A DNA stretch of 19,061 bases from Novosphingobium sp. UBA1948 (GTDB taxonomy: Bacteria > Pseudomonadota > Alphaproteobacteria > Sphingomonadales > Sphingomonadaceae), in assembly GCA_002336765.1 (NCBI GenBank), contig DDES01000245.1, positions 18,221 to 37,281 on the forward strand, given 5' to 3'. Below, in pieces: positions 6,453-14,259 of the stretch. Every line of letters begins with the position of its first letter. Position 1 is the first letter of the stretch. A program made the position numbers and the translations under genes. Below the pieces are notes generated by a model that ran no database searches, was not told the origin of the DNA, and saw only the letters and a list, made by a program, of their open reading frames with translations.

Positions 6453-8426
6453 ATGACAAACCTCATGCGAAAAGCCGCCCTGCTGGCCTCGGCCCCTCTG
6501 TTTGCCGCCGCCATCGCCTCCACCCCGCTGCATGCCGAACGCTCGGCGCCGGTCGCTGTCCCCGTGGCGCATCTGGTGCCCGATGCGGCGGACAAGCCCT
6601 ATCCCGGCACGATCACACTGGATATTGACGCCAGCGACATCGAGCATGGCGTTTACCGCGTGACCGAAACGGTGCCGGTTGCCGCTGGCGCCAAGGTCCT
6701 GACGCTGCAACTGCCCGAATGGATTCCGGGCCACCATTCACCCAGCGGCACGATCGACGAGTTGGTCGATGTGAAATTCTATGCCGATGGCAAGCTGCTT
6801 ACGTGGAAGCGCGATCCGGTCGAAGTCTTCGCCTTCCATGTCGATGTGCCCGCAGGCACCAAGGATGTTGTCGCCAAATTCATCCACACCTCGCCTTTGC
6901 AAAGCAGCGAAGGCCGCATTTCCACCACGCAGGAAATGCTCAACCTGCAATGGGACCGCATGAGCCTCTATCCGGCGGGGCATTACACCCGCCAGATCAA
7001 GGTGAAGCCCACGGTAATCTTCCCCGAAGGCTGGCAGGTGGCCACCGCGCTGGACGGCAAGAAAGTGTCGGGCGCCAAGGTGACGTGGGATGTGATCGAC
7101 TATGAAGCGCTGGTCGATTCACCGATCTTCGCGGGCAAGTTCATGAAACGCTTCGACCTTGGCCGCGGCGTGGCGATGAACACCATGGCCGACAAGCCCG
7201 AACTGCTTGACATCAAGCCTGAAAACCTCGCCACCTACAAGGCGCTGGTGGACGAGGCGTGGGCGCTCTACGGCGCGCAGCATTTCGACCACTATGATTT
7301 CCTGCTGGCGCTGACCGACCGCATGGGCGGCATCGGCCTTGAACATCACCGCTCCAGCGAAAACGCGCAGGTCCCCAAGAGCTGGGTGGACTGGAAGGAA
7401 ACCGACTGGGGCCGCAACGTCATCGCCCATGAATACAACCATAGCTGGGACGGCAAATTCCGCCGCCCCGACACGATCTGGACCCCCGATTTCCGCGATC
7501 CGATGCGCGACAATCTGCTGTGGGTCTATGAAGGCATGAACCAGTTCTGGGGCTATGTGCTGGCCGCGCGTTCCGGCATCCAGAGCAAGGAGACGGTGCT
7601 GGGCCAGTTTGCCGCCAACGCGGGACAGTTCACCCAGTGGCCCGGCCGCGAATGGCGCAGCGTGGAGGATACCACGCTTGACCCCACCATCTCCAGCCGC
7701 CGCCCCAAGCCCTATGCCAGCCTGAACCGCAACGAGGATTATTACACCGAAGGCGCGCTGATGTGGCTGGAAGCGGACCAGATCATCCGCGAAGGCACCA
7801 AGGGCAAGAAGGGCCTCGACGATTTCGCGCGCAGCTTCTTCGGCATCAAGAATGGCGACTGGGGTCAGGTGGTCTATAATTTCGGCGATCTGGTGAAGGC
7901 GCTGAACGAAACCTATGCCTATGACTGGGGCAAGTTCCTCGACACCCATATGAACCAGCCGGGTCAGCCCGCGCCGCTGGCCGGTATCGAGAAGGCTGGC
8001 TACAAGCTGGTGTGGAAGGACACCCCCAATCCCTATGACAAGGGCCGCTTCACCTTTGGCAAGGGACTGAACCTGTTCCACTCGCTGGGCCTGACGCTGG
8101 ACAAGGACGGCAAGGTGACCTCGGTGCGCTGGGATAGCGTGGGCTTCAACGCCGCGCTGGTGACCGGTACGAGGATCCTCGCTGTGAACGGTCTGGCCTA
8201 TTCGGACGATGGGCTGAAAGCCGCCATCACCGAGGCCAAGGGCAATGACAAGAAGATCACCCTTGTCACCCAGCGCGGCGACAAGGTGCAGACCGTGTCG
8301 CTCGATTACCACGACGGGTTGCGCTATCCGTGGCTCGAAAAGCAGGGCGATGCCAAGGTTGCGGCGGGGCTTGACCTGCTGCTGACGCCGCGCCGCCCTG
8401 TCGAGAAGACTACGGCGAAGAAATGA
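6453..8426 (+). CDS. M61 family metallopeptidase (glycyl aminopeptidase-like), exported
   Basis: The 657-residue product starts with a signal peptide: basic MTNLMRK, a hydrophobic segment at ~8-23, and probable cleavage after LHA at 28. An N-terminal beta domain follows, then the catalytic domain with the M61 motif GGIGLEHHRSSE (292-303) and the zinc motif HEYNH at 326-330. Glu360 in WVYEGMNQFWGY is the likely third zinc ligand. The last ~140 residues resemble a PDZ domain (GFNAALVTGTRILAVNGLAY). Family members remove N-terminal Gly or Ala from peptides; the type enzyme comes from Sphingomonas (Novosphingobium) capsulata. It is probably periplasmic. The stop overlaps the start of the next gene (ATGA), so the two are coupled. 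The ribosome binding site is weak. The exact substrate is unknown. Confidence 0.92.
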   Translation: MTNLMRKAALLASAPLFAAAIASTPLHAERSAPVAVPVAHLVPDAADKPYPGTITLDIDASDIEHGVYRVTETVPVAAGAKVLTLQLPEWIPGHHSPSGTIDELVDVKFYADGKLLTWKRDPVEVFAFHVDVPAGTKDVVAKFIHTSPLQSSEGRISTTQEMLNLQWDRMSLYPAGHYTRQIKVKPTVIFPEGWQVATALDGKKVSGAKVTWDVIDYEALVDSPIFAGKFMKRFDLGRGVAMNTMADKPELLDIKPENLATYKALVDEAWALYGAQHFDHYDFLLALTDRMGGIGLEHHRSSENAQVPKSWVDWKETDWGRNVIAHEYNHSWDGKFRRPDTIWTPDFRDPMRDNLLWVYEGMNQFWGYVLAARSGIQSKETVLGQFAANAGQFTQWPGREWRSVEDTTLDPTISSRRPKPYASLNRNEDYYTEGALMWLEADQIIREGTKGKKGLDDFARSFFGIKNGDWGQVVYNFGDLVKALNETYAYDWGKFLDTHMNQPGQPAPLAGIEKAGYKLVWKDTPNPYDKGRFTFGKGLNLFHSLGLTLDKDGKVTSVRWDSVGFNAALVTGTRILAVNGLAYSDDGLKAAITEAKGNDKKITLVTQRGDKVQTVSLDYHDGLRYPWLEKQGDAKVAAGLDLLLTPRRPVEKTTAKK

Positions 8427-9100
8427 GCCAACACCGCGAGAGGCGCCAGCGCTGGATCCTGCCCCCGCGCTTTCTGGCGTTTCTCGCGGTCTTTGCCGGC
8501 CTGACACCGCTGCTGGCGCTGCTTGGCCTGCGCTGGGGACAGGCGGTGTTATGTGGCTTTGATGCAGCGGCGCTGGTGTTCATCGCCTCGCTTTGGCCGC
8601 TCTCGCGCGATCACACCGCCGATGTGATGCGGCGCCACGCCATCGAGAATGACGCCAACCGGCTGGGCGTGCTGGTCATCACCGGTCTTTTGATGCTGGT
8701 GATCGTCACGGCGCTGCTGGTGGATCTGCCCTATGCCCGCGCAGCGCAGGGTATGGCCAAAGGCATCGCGCTGGGGTTGGTGCTGGGGAGCCTTGTTCTC
8801 GCATGGCTGTTCTCCAACCTCGTCTATGCGCTGCACTATGCCTATGTCTATTACGGCGGAGCGGAGGCCGGCGGGCTCAACTTTCCCGAGCAGCGCGACG
8901 CCCCGATCGACGCACAGCATTGCCCCACCTTCTGGGACTTCACCTATTTCGCCACCGCCATCGGCATGGCCTTTGCCGTGTCGGATGTGGAGGTGACCGA
9001 TGGCGCCATCCGTCGCATTGTCACTTTGCACGGCATCGCCGCCTTCTTCTACAATCTGATCGTGCTGGCCTTCACCATCAACGTGACGGCGGGAAGTTGA
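8423..9100 (+). CDS. DUF1345 family inner-membrane protein
   Basis: The 225-residue hydrophobic protein has about five membrane segments: near residues 14-32, 35-55, 75-95, 105-138 and 195-220. The C-terminal half shows the DUF1345 pattern (HYAYVYYGG, then WDFTYFATAIGMAFAVSDVEVT, then HGIAAFFYNLIVLAFTIN). The conserved Tyr-rich, Asp-containing loop between helices is typical of the family, whose function is not known. The ATG sits inside the peptidase stop (ATGA overlap of 4 bases), which implies translational coupling with the M61 enzyme and co-expression. No role in peptide handling has been shown; that link is only contextual. Confidence 0.85.
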   Translation: MSQHRERRQRWILPPRFLAFLAVFAGLTPLLALLGLRWGQAVLCGFDAAALVFIASLWPLSRDHTADVMRRHAIENDANRLGVLVITGLLMLVIVTALLVDLPYARAAQGMAKGIALGLVLGSLVLAWLFSNLVYALHYAYVYYGGAEAGGLNFPEQRDAPIDAQHCPTFWDFTYFATAIGMAFAVSDVEVTDGAIRRIVTLHGIAAFFYNLIVLAFTINVTAGS

Positions 9101-9175
9101 GGAACAGACCGCCCTGCAATCACGCGGTTTCCCGCACAAATGCCCCGTTTCGGCTCAAGTATTAAGACCCCTGCC

Positions 9176-9192
9176 CTGTTGCATTGCAACAG
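9176..9192. promoter_or_regulatory. Perfect odd-centred palindrome upstream of ppa
   Basis: CTGTTGCA-T-TGCAACAG has 8-bp arms around a single central T. It lies 84 bases before the ppa start, in the 175-base gap after the DUF1345 gene. Perfect symmetry of this length suits a dimeric repressor operator; a one-base loop makes an RNA hairpin less likely. I do not recognise the regulator. Confidence 0.45.
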
Positions 9193-9213
9193 ACGTCCAG
9201 CTAGGGGCTGAAC

Positions 9214-9226
9214 CGCAGTTACTGCG
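9214..9226. promoter_or_regulatory. Second palindrome upstream of ppa
   Basis: CGCAGT-T-ACTGCG has 6-bp arms around one central T. Its centre is 36 bases downstream of the centre of the first palindrome and 50 bases before the ppa start. The two differ in sequence, so they need not bind the same protein. Confidence 0.3.
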
Positions 9227-9275
9227 CAGGTCGGCAGCGGGCCGGCTTCGCTCTTCTTGATAAAAAGACGGTGCC

Positions 9276-9809
9276 ATGGACATCTCCAAAATCTCCGTGG
9301 GCGACAATCCGCCCGAAAGCCTGAACGTCATCATCGAAGTGCCCACCGGCGGCGAACCGGTGAAGTATGAATTCGACAAGCCCTCGGGCGCGCTGTTTGT
9401 GGACCGCATCCTGCACACGCCGATGCGCTATCCCGCCAACTATGGCTTCATCCCGCACACGCTCTCGCCCGATGGCGATCCGCTCGATGCGCTGGTGGTG
9501 GCCCGCTCGCCCTTCATTCCGGGCTGCGTGGTGCGGGCGCGCCCCATCGCAGTGCTGCATCTGGAAGACGAGCATGGCGGCGATGAAAAGCTGCTCTGCG
9601 TGCCCGACGACAAGACCTTCCCCTACTACTCGGACATCCACGAGAAGGAAGATCTGCCCGATATCGTGGCGCAGCAGGTCGAGCACTTCTTCACCCACTA
9701 CAAGGATCTGGAATCCGAAAAGTGGGTGCGCGTCGGCCAGTGGGGCGATGCGGCCAAGGCCCGTCAGGTGCTGCTGGAAGCCATCGAGCTTTACCAGTCG
9801 AGCAAGTAA
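9276..9809 (+). CDS. ppa: Inorganic pyrophosphatase (family I)
   Basis: Soluble cytoplasmic enzyme that hydrolyses pyrophosphate to two phosphates and so pulls biosynthetic reactions forward. The product has 177 residues, the standard length for bacterial family I enzymes. The metal-binding signature DGDPLDALV is at 66-74, with active-site KYEFDK at 30-35 and RYPANYGFIP at 51-60. DDKTFPYY (~111-118) and the HYKDLE...KWVRV segment near 146-157 complete the active site and fold. The start ATG at 9276 matches the family N-terminus (MDISKI). It is transcribed alone, judging from the 175-base upstream gap with two palindromes and the strong terminator 20 bases downstream. Confidence 0.97.
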   Translation: MDISKISVGDNPPESLNVIIEVPTGGEPVKYEFDKPSGALFVDRILHTPMRYPANYGFIPHTLSPDGDPLDALVVARSPFIPGCVVRARPIAVLHLEDEHGGDEKLLCVPDDKTFPYYSDIHEKEDLPDIVAQQVEHFFTHYKDLESEKWVRVGQWGDAAKARQVLLEAIELYQSSK

Positions 9810-9829
9810 GCCCGACCGGCATGAATACG

Positions 9830-9860
9830 AAAAGGGGCGGCTTATCCCGCCCCTTTTTTT
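9830..9860. terminator. Bidirectional intrinsic terminator between ppa and pmbA
   Basis: GGGGCGG (9834-9840) and CCGCCCC (9847-9853) form a 7-bp GC stem with a CTTATC loop. It is flanked by AAAA on the left and seven Ts on the right. The T-run terminates ppa. The A-run becomes Us for transcripts from the opposite strand, so it can also terminate pmbA, whose stop lies 22 bases beyond. Confidence 0.92.
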
Positions 9861-9864
9861 GCGT

Positions 9865-9894
9865 GCTCAATCCCCTGCGGCTCAATCCCCTGCG
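9865..9894. repeat. 15-bp perfect tandem duplication spanning the pmbA stop codon
   Basis: The unit GCTCAATCCCCTGCG occurs twice without spacer (9865-9879 and 9880-9894). It covers the last codons and stop of pmbA, so the C-terminal Ala-Gly-Asp-stop is repeated just after the real stop. This looks like a recent slippage event with no effect on the protein. Confidence 0.9.
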
Positions 9895-11228
9895 ACGGTC
9901 ATGCCATCAATGCGCAGGGTGGGCGTGTTGATCGCGCGGTGCATTTCCAGATCATCGGCAGGAATCATTGCCTTGAACATATCGATCAGATTGCCCGCGA
10001 TGGTGAATTCGGCCACGGGGCCGGTGATCTCGCCACGCTGGATGCGGAAGCCCGAGGCGCCGCGCGAATAGTCGCCGGTGATGCCGTTCACACCATGCCC
10101 GATCAGTTCGGTGACGAACACGCCATCCTCGATATCGGCGATCAGATCGGCCACGCAAACCGCACCGGCCTCGATGCGCAGATTGCTGGGCATGATGCCC
10201 GGCGATCCGCTGGCGCCGCGCCCCGCATGGCCGGTGGGGGCAATACCCAGCTGCCGCGCGGCGGCGCAATCGGCCAGCCAGCCAGTAATCTTACCCCCTT
10301 CCACCAGATTGCGACGCGCCACCGGCAATCCCTCGCCATCGAAAGGCCGCGAGCGCAGCCCGCGTGGCAACAGCGGATCATCCACCACCACCACCGAACT
10401 GTCGAACAGGACCTCGTCCAGCTTGCCCAGCAGGAAGCTGGCCCGTCGCGCGATCGCCGTGCCCGCCATCGCGCCGATCAGGTGGCCCAGCATTGAACCA
10501 CCCACCCGCGGATCGAGCACCACCGGCATCGGCCCGCTCTTGAGCCGCGCCGGATTGAGCCGCGCCACTGCCCTTTCGCCCGCGCTGCGCCCCAGTTCGG
10601 CAGGCGCCAGCAGATCGGCGCCGTGCCGCGCCATGCGCCCCGCATAATCGCGCTGCATAGAGGCGCCCTCCCCCGCCACCACGCTGGCCGAGGTGGAGCG
10701 GCTGGTGCCGCTATAGGCGCCGATAAAGCCGTGGCTGGTAGCCAGCGCCATCACCGCCGCGGAGGAACCGGCCGAGGCGCCTTCCGAATTGGTGACGCCT
10801 GCCACCGCGCGGGCGGCCTCTTCGGCCTCTTGCGCGGCGGCGCGCAGATCTTTGGGGCCGGGTTCCTGCGTGTCGTTCAGGTCGAGATCGACAAAGGGAC
10901 CGCGGGAAATCAGGTCTTCCGGCGCCAGCCCCGCATAGGGATCCTCGGGCGCGCCCGCCGCCATCGCCAAAGCGCGCACCGCCAGTTCGTTAAGCGCCGC
11001 ATCCGACAGGTCCGACGAGCCGATCGTCGCCGAGCGCCGCCCGACAAACACCCGCAACCCGATATGCTCGCTTTCCGACCGTTCGACATCTTCCAGCTTA
11101 CCCAGCCGCACCGACACGCTTTCCGACGCATCGGCGATATAGACGGCGTCGGCGGCATCGGCACCAGCCTTGCGGGCGCGGGCAACAAGGGCTTCGGCGC
11201 GTTCCTGAGCCTGGACAGGGGTAAGCAT
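9882..11228 (-). CDS. pmbA: TldE/PmbA family metalloprotease subunit
   Basis: The 448-residue product matches the PmbA/TldE half of the TldD-TldE protease, which trims modified peptides and helps unfolded substrates enter a shared cavity. The N-terminal half carries SVSVRLGKLEDVERSESEHI (about 38-57) and GLRVFVGRR. The C-terminal half carries the family motifs GSPGIMPSNLRIEAG and GVNGITGDYSRGASGFRIQRGEITGPV. There is no HExxH, as expected: the zinc site belongs to TldD, which is not in this window. The ATG at 11228 fits the family start; GGAG lies 12 bases upstream. A small membrane protein gene lies 103 bases upstream on the same strand and may be co-transcribed. The gene converges on ppa with a shared terminator. 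Confidence 0.93.
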   Translation of the reverse strand: MLTPVQAQERAEALVARARKAGADAADAVYIADASESVSVRLGKLEDVERSESEHIGLRVFVGRRSATIGSSDLSDAALNELAVRALAMAAGAPEDPYAGLAPEDLISRGPFVDLDLNDTQEPGPKDLRAAAQEAEEAARAVAGVTNSEGASAGSSAAVMALATSHGFIGAYSGTSRSTSASVVAGEGASMQRDYAGRMARHGADLLAPAELGRSAGERAVARLNPARLKSGPMPVVLDPRVGGSMLGHLIGAMAGTAIARRASFLLGKLDEVLFDSSVVVVDDPLLPRGLRSRPFDGEGLPVARRNLVEGGKITGWLADCAAARQLGIAPTGHAGRGASGSPGIMPSNLRIEAGAVCVADLIADIEDGVFVTELIGHGVNGITGDYSRGASGFRIQRGEITGPVAEFTIAGNLIDMFKAMIPADDLEMHRAINTPTLRIDGMTVAGD

Positions 11229-11331
11229 AAAGGGCGAGAACTCCGGCAGTCGGGCCGCGCCTTGTCGGGCGGCCTTGCTGGCGCGGCTCTAGCCTTCCCG
11301 GAAGCTCAGGGCAAATGGCTTGTCGGGCGCT

Positions 11332-11757
11332 TCAGGACAGCAGCGCCACTGCCAGCGCGAACAGACCCGTCAACGCAAAGGGCAGACCGAGCGCACAGGC
11401 CCAGATCACCGCGCGATCCCGCCGGAAGCGGGCGTCAAGTTGCTCGACAAGCGCGGGGGCCATCGCCTCCACCTCGCCAATGCCCGCCCAGCGGCGCTCC
11501 ATATGGCGGCAGGCCGGAATCACCACACCCACCAACACCAGCAGCGCCAGATAGGGCAGCACCCCGCCCCGCTCCAGCCGCAGCGCGATCATGGTGAGCA
11601 TGATTTGCAGGCCGGTGTAGACCAGCAAGGCATAGGCGACATGGTCACAGATCCGTTTGCGCCAGTTGGCCACCGGACTCTCCCGCAAATCACGGGCAGC
11701 AACCGGCAGGATACCACGCCCCGCGCCAGCGCGCGGGCCATGCCAAGCCTTGGCCAT
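11332..11757 (-). CDS. Small membrane protein of unknown function
   Basis: The product has 141 residues from the ATG at 11757, which has GGGAG five bases upstream. The reading frame is open further, to 11967, but that extension would run into the lptB start region and adds arginine-rich sequence without family features. A basic N-terminus (~1-45) is followed by two hydrophobic segments at about 45-85, a cytoplasmic-looking loop with HMERRWAGIGEVEAMAPALVE-like sequence, then a final helix near the C-terminus (AVIWACALGLPFALTGLFALAVALL). I do not recognise a named family. It is divergent from lptB and may be read through into pmbA. Confidence 0.7.
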   Translation of the reverse strand: MAKAWHGPRAGAGRGILPVAARDLRESPVANWRKRICDHVAYALLVYTGLQIMLTMIALRLERGGVLPYLALLVLVGVVIPACRHMERRWAGIGEVEAMAPALVEQLDARFRRDRAVIWACALGLPFALTGLFALAVALLS

Positions 11758-11828
11758 ACATTCTCCCGTCCTTCTTATGGCTTTGAGTAGAACACCGAAG
11801 GGAAGTACGATCAAGCGGAATTGCGGTT

Positions 11829-11875
11829 CCCTCCACCGAGGAGGGTGTGGCAGAATTGCCATGCAGGAAGCCTGC
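11829..11875. promoter_or_regulatory. Three consecutive short stem-loops between divergent genes
   Basis: CCCTCC/GGAGGG (11829-11845, 5-base loop), TGGCA/TGCCA (11848-11861, 4-base loop) and GCAGG/CCTGC (11863-11875, 3-base loop) follow each other with 1-2 base gaps. They lie in the 163-base divergent region upstream of lptB. No T-run follows. They could be leader structures or operator half-sites, and no promoter could be assigned with confidence. Confidence 0.35.
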
Positions 11876-11920
11876 CAATTGCCTTGCCGATTGGCGACGG
11901 CGCGCCTAAATGGTGGAGCA

Positions 11921-12697
11921 ATGACCCAGATACTTGCCCCCGAGCGCAGCGTCGCAGCCGATCCCACCGCCGCCTTCAGCGGGCTTCAGGTGGTGTCCAT
12001 CGCCAAAAGCTATGACAAGCGCGCGGTGCTGACCGATATTTCGCTCGATGTCGCCAAAGGCGAGGTGATGGGTCTGCTCGGGCCGAATGGCGCGGGCAAG
12101 ACCACCTGCTTTTATTCGATCATGGGTCTGGTGAAGCCCGATTCGGGGCGCATCCTGCTCGACGGGCATGATATCACCCGCCTGCCGATGTATCGCCGCG
12201 CGATTCTGGGCCTTGGCTATCTGCCGCAGGAAACCTCGATCTTTCGCGGGCTGACGGTGGAGCAGAACATCTCCTGCGTGCTCGAACTGGTGGAGCCGGA
12301 TGCCGAGACGCGCGCCATCGAACTGGAACGCCTGCTGGAGGAATTCGGCCTGACACGGCTGCGGGCCAGCCCCTCGATGGCGCTGTCGGGCGGCGAGCGT
12401 CGTCGCGCCGAAATTGCCCGGGCGCTGGCGGCGCGGCCCTCGATCATGCTGCTGGACGAACCTTTTGCCGGTATCGACCCGCTCTCCATCGCCGACATCC
12501 GCCATCTGGTGCATGACCTGAAGCAGCGCGGCATCGGCGTGCTCATCACTGACCATAATGTGCGCGAGACGCTGGAAATCTGCGACCGTGGTTGCATCAT
12601 CTATGGTGGCCAGGTGCTGTTCGCCGGCAGCCCCGAGGCGCTGGTGGCCGACGAGAATGTGCGCCGCCTCTATCTGGGCGAAGGCTTCACGCTGTAG
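11921..12697 (+). CDS. lptB: Lipopolysaccharide export ABC transporter ATPase LptB
   Basis: The 258-residue cytoplasmic ATPase powers the LptB2FGC complex, which extracts LPS (or an equivalent glycolipid) from the inner membrane. Walker A is GPNGAGKT at 54-61, the Q-loop Gln is at 103, and the signature is LSGGERRR at 155-162. Walker B is IMLLDEP at 175-181 and the switch His is at 212 (ITDHNVRETLEICDR, the LptB-specific end). The start ATG at 11921 has GGAG 4-5 bases upstream; an open extension to 11657 runs antisense into the divergent gene and is rejected. lptC and lptA, usually just upstream, are absent. rpoN follows 20 bases later, the common lptB-rpoN order. Confidence 0.95.
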   Translation: MTQILAPERSVAADPTAAFSGLQVVSIAKSYDKRAVLTDISLDVAKGEVMGLLGPNGAGKTTCFYSIMGLVKPDSGRILLDGHDITRLPMYRRAILGLGYLPQETSIFRGLTVEQNISCVLELVEPDAETRAIELERLLEEFGLTRLRASPSMALSGGERRRAEIARALAARPSIMLLDEPFAGIDPLSIADIRHLVHDLKQRGIGVLITDHNVRETLEICDRGCIIYGGQVLFAGSPEALVADENVRRLYLGEGFTL

Positions 12698-12717
12698 TGG
12701 CGGGGGCAGGCTGACCA

Positions 12718-14259
12718 ATGGCTCTGGGGCCACGCCTCGATCTACGCCAGTCGCAATCGCTGGTGATGACGCCGCAGTTGCAGCAGGCGATCAAGCTGCT
12801 GGCGCTGTCCAATCTGGAAATCGAGACCTTTATTGGCGAGGCGCTCGACGCCAACCCCCTGCTCGACATTGGCGAGGCTGCGCCCGCGCCGGTGGAAACC
12901 ATTGAGGCGGAACCCGACCTCCGCCGCACCACGCTCGAAAGCTCACCGGTCGATCAACTGATCGGAGAAGGCCGCGCCGCCGATGATCGCCCGCTGGACA
13001 TTGACGCGACCGCGCTGGATATCGACCGCGACACGGGCGATGGCGGCGGGGTTGCGCCCGAACCCACTATCGATGCCCCCTTTGACGCCGCCTATGATGG
13101 CGAGGCGCGCAGCAGCGGCGGGGGCGAGGCACCCGGCATCGACGAACATGGCGGTTTTGGCGAAACGCTGGCCGAGCATCTGCATGCGCAGATCGGCGCG
13201 GTGTGCCGCGATCCGCGCGCCGGTTTCATCGCCCGCTTCCTGATCGATCAACTGGACGAGGCGGGCTATCTGCCGGTGCCCTTGCGCGATGTGGCGGGCG
13301 ATCTTCAGGTGCCGCTGGTGGAGATCGAAGCCGCGCTGGCACTGGTGCAGACACTCGATCCGACCGGCGTTGGCGCGCGCAGCCTGTCGGAATGCATCGC
13401 CTTGCAGGCCAAAGAGGCGGATCGCTACGACCCTGCCATGGCCCGCCTGATCGACAATCTCGAACTGGTGGCGCGCGGGGAATTTCCGCGCCTGCGCCGG
13501 ATGTGCGGGGTGGACGAGGAAGACTTTGCCGACATGCTGGCCGAGTTGCGGACCTATGATCCCAAGCCCGGCTTGCGCTTTGGCGGCGGCATGGCCGAAC
13601 CGGTGGTGCCCGATATTCTGGTTTCGGCGCGGGCGGATGGCGGCTGGAATGTCGCGCTTAATCAGGCAACCTTGCCGCGCCTGATCGTCAATCGCTCCTA
13701 TTATGTCGAGATGCGCGGCGTTTGCGCCGGCAAGGAAGGCCGCGACGACAGGGGCTGGCTGTCGGAAAAGCTGGCCGATGCCAACTGGCTGGTCAAAGCG
13801 CTCGACCAGCGGCAGAAAACCATCCTGAAAGTGGCCAGCGAGATCGTGCGCCAGCAGGACGGCTTCTTCCGCCACGGCGTCAGCCATCTCAAACCTTTGA
13901 CCCTGCGCGCGGTGGCCGAAACGGTGAAGCTGCATGAATCGACCGTCAGCCGCGTTACCTCGAACAAATATATGCTGTGCGAGCGCGGCACGTTCGAGCT
14001 GAAATATTTCTTTACCTCGGGCGTCGCCTCTGCCGATGGCGAAGGCGCCGTGTCGGCCGAGGCGGTGAAAGCCGCTATCAAGCAATTGATCGATGCCGAA
14101 GACCCCAAGGCGATCCTGTCCGACGATACGCTGGTCGATCTGCTCAAGGCGCGCGGCTTTGAACTGGCGCGGCGCACGGTGGCCAAATACCGCGAGGCGA
14201 TCGGGCTGGGTTCCTCGGTACAGCGCCGTCGGCAGAAGGCGCTGGCGGGGAAGCGTTAG
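12718..14259 (+). CDS. rpoN: RNA polymerase sigma-54 factor
   Basis: Alternative sigma factor that directs RNA polymerase to -24/-12 promoters and needs enhancer-binding ATPases for activation. The product has 513 residues. Region I is Gln/Leu-rich (residues ~1-50, LDLRQSQSLVMTPQLQQAIKLL), and region II is an acidic, low-complexity linker (~51-145). The core-binding domain covers ~150-335. The helix-turn-helix is near 394-416 (LTLRAVAETVKLHESTVSRV), and the RpoN box ARRTVAKYRE is at 484-493. The gene follows lptB by 20 bases and is probably in its operon. The usual downstream hpf/ptsN genes are missing, replaced by a convergent MOSC gene whose stop overlaps the rpoN stop. Confidence 0.97.
   Translation: MALGPRLDLRQSQSLVMTPQLQQAIKLLALSNLEIETFIGEALDANPLLDIGEAAPAPVETIEAEPDLRRTTLESSPVDQLIGEGRAADDRPLDIDATALDIDRDTGDGGGVAPEPTIDAPFDAAYDGEARSSGGGEAPGIDEHGGFGETLAEHLHAQIGAVCRDPRAGFIARFLIDQLDEAGYLPVPLRDVAGDLQVPLVEIEAALALVQTLDPTGVGARSLSECIALQAKEADRYDPAMARLIDNLELVARGEFPRLRRMCGVDEEDFADMLAELRTYDPKPGLRFGGGMAEPVVPDILVSARADGGWNVALNQATLPRLIVNRSYYVEMRGVCAGKEGRDDRGWLSEKLADANWLVKALDQRQKTILKVASEIVRQQDGFFRHGVSHLKPLTLRAVAETVKLHESTVSRVTSNKYMLCERGTFELKYFFTSGVASADGEGAVSAEAVKAAIKQLIDAEDPKAILSDDTLVDLLKARGFELARRTVAKYREAIGLGSSVQRRRQKALAGKR

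Noticed and set aside
7119..8507. Long open frame (462 codons) antisense to the M61 peptidase
   Set aside because: The sense strand encodes a full M61 enzyme with its zinc motif; the antisense product has no recognisable domain and is rich in His/Gln/Ala, typical of high-GC shadow frames.
11657..11920. Upstream extension of lptB
   Set aside because: LptB homology begins after the ATG at 11921, which has GGAG upstream; the extension is antisense to the divergent gene.
11758..11967. Upstream extension of the small membrane protein gene
   Set aside because: It would overlap the lptB start and ribosome binding site; the ATG at 11757 has its own good ribosome binding site.
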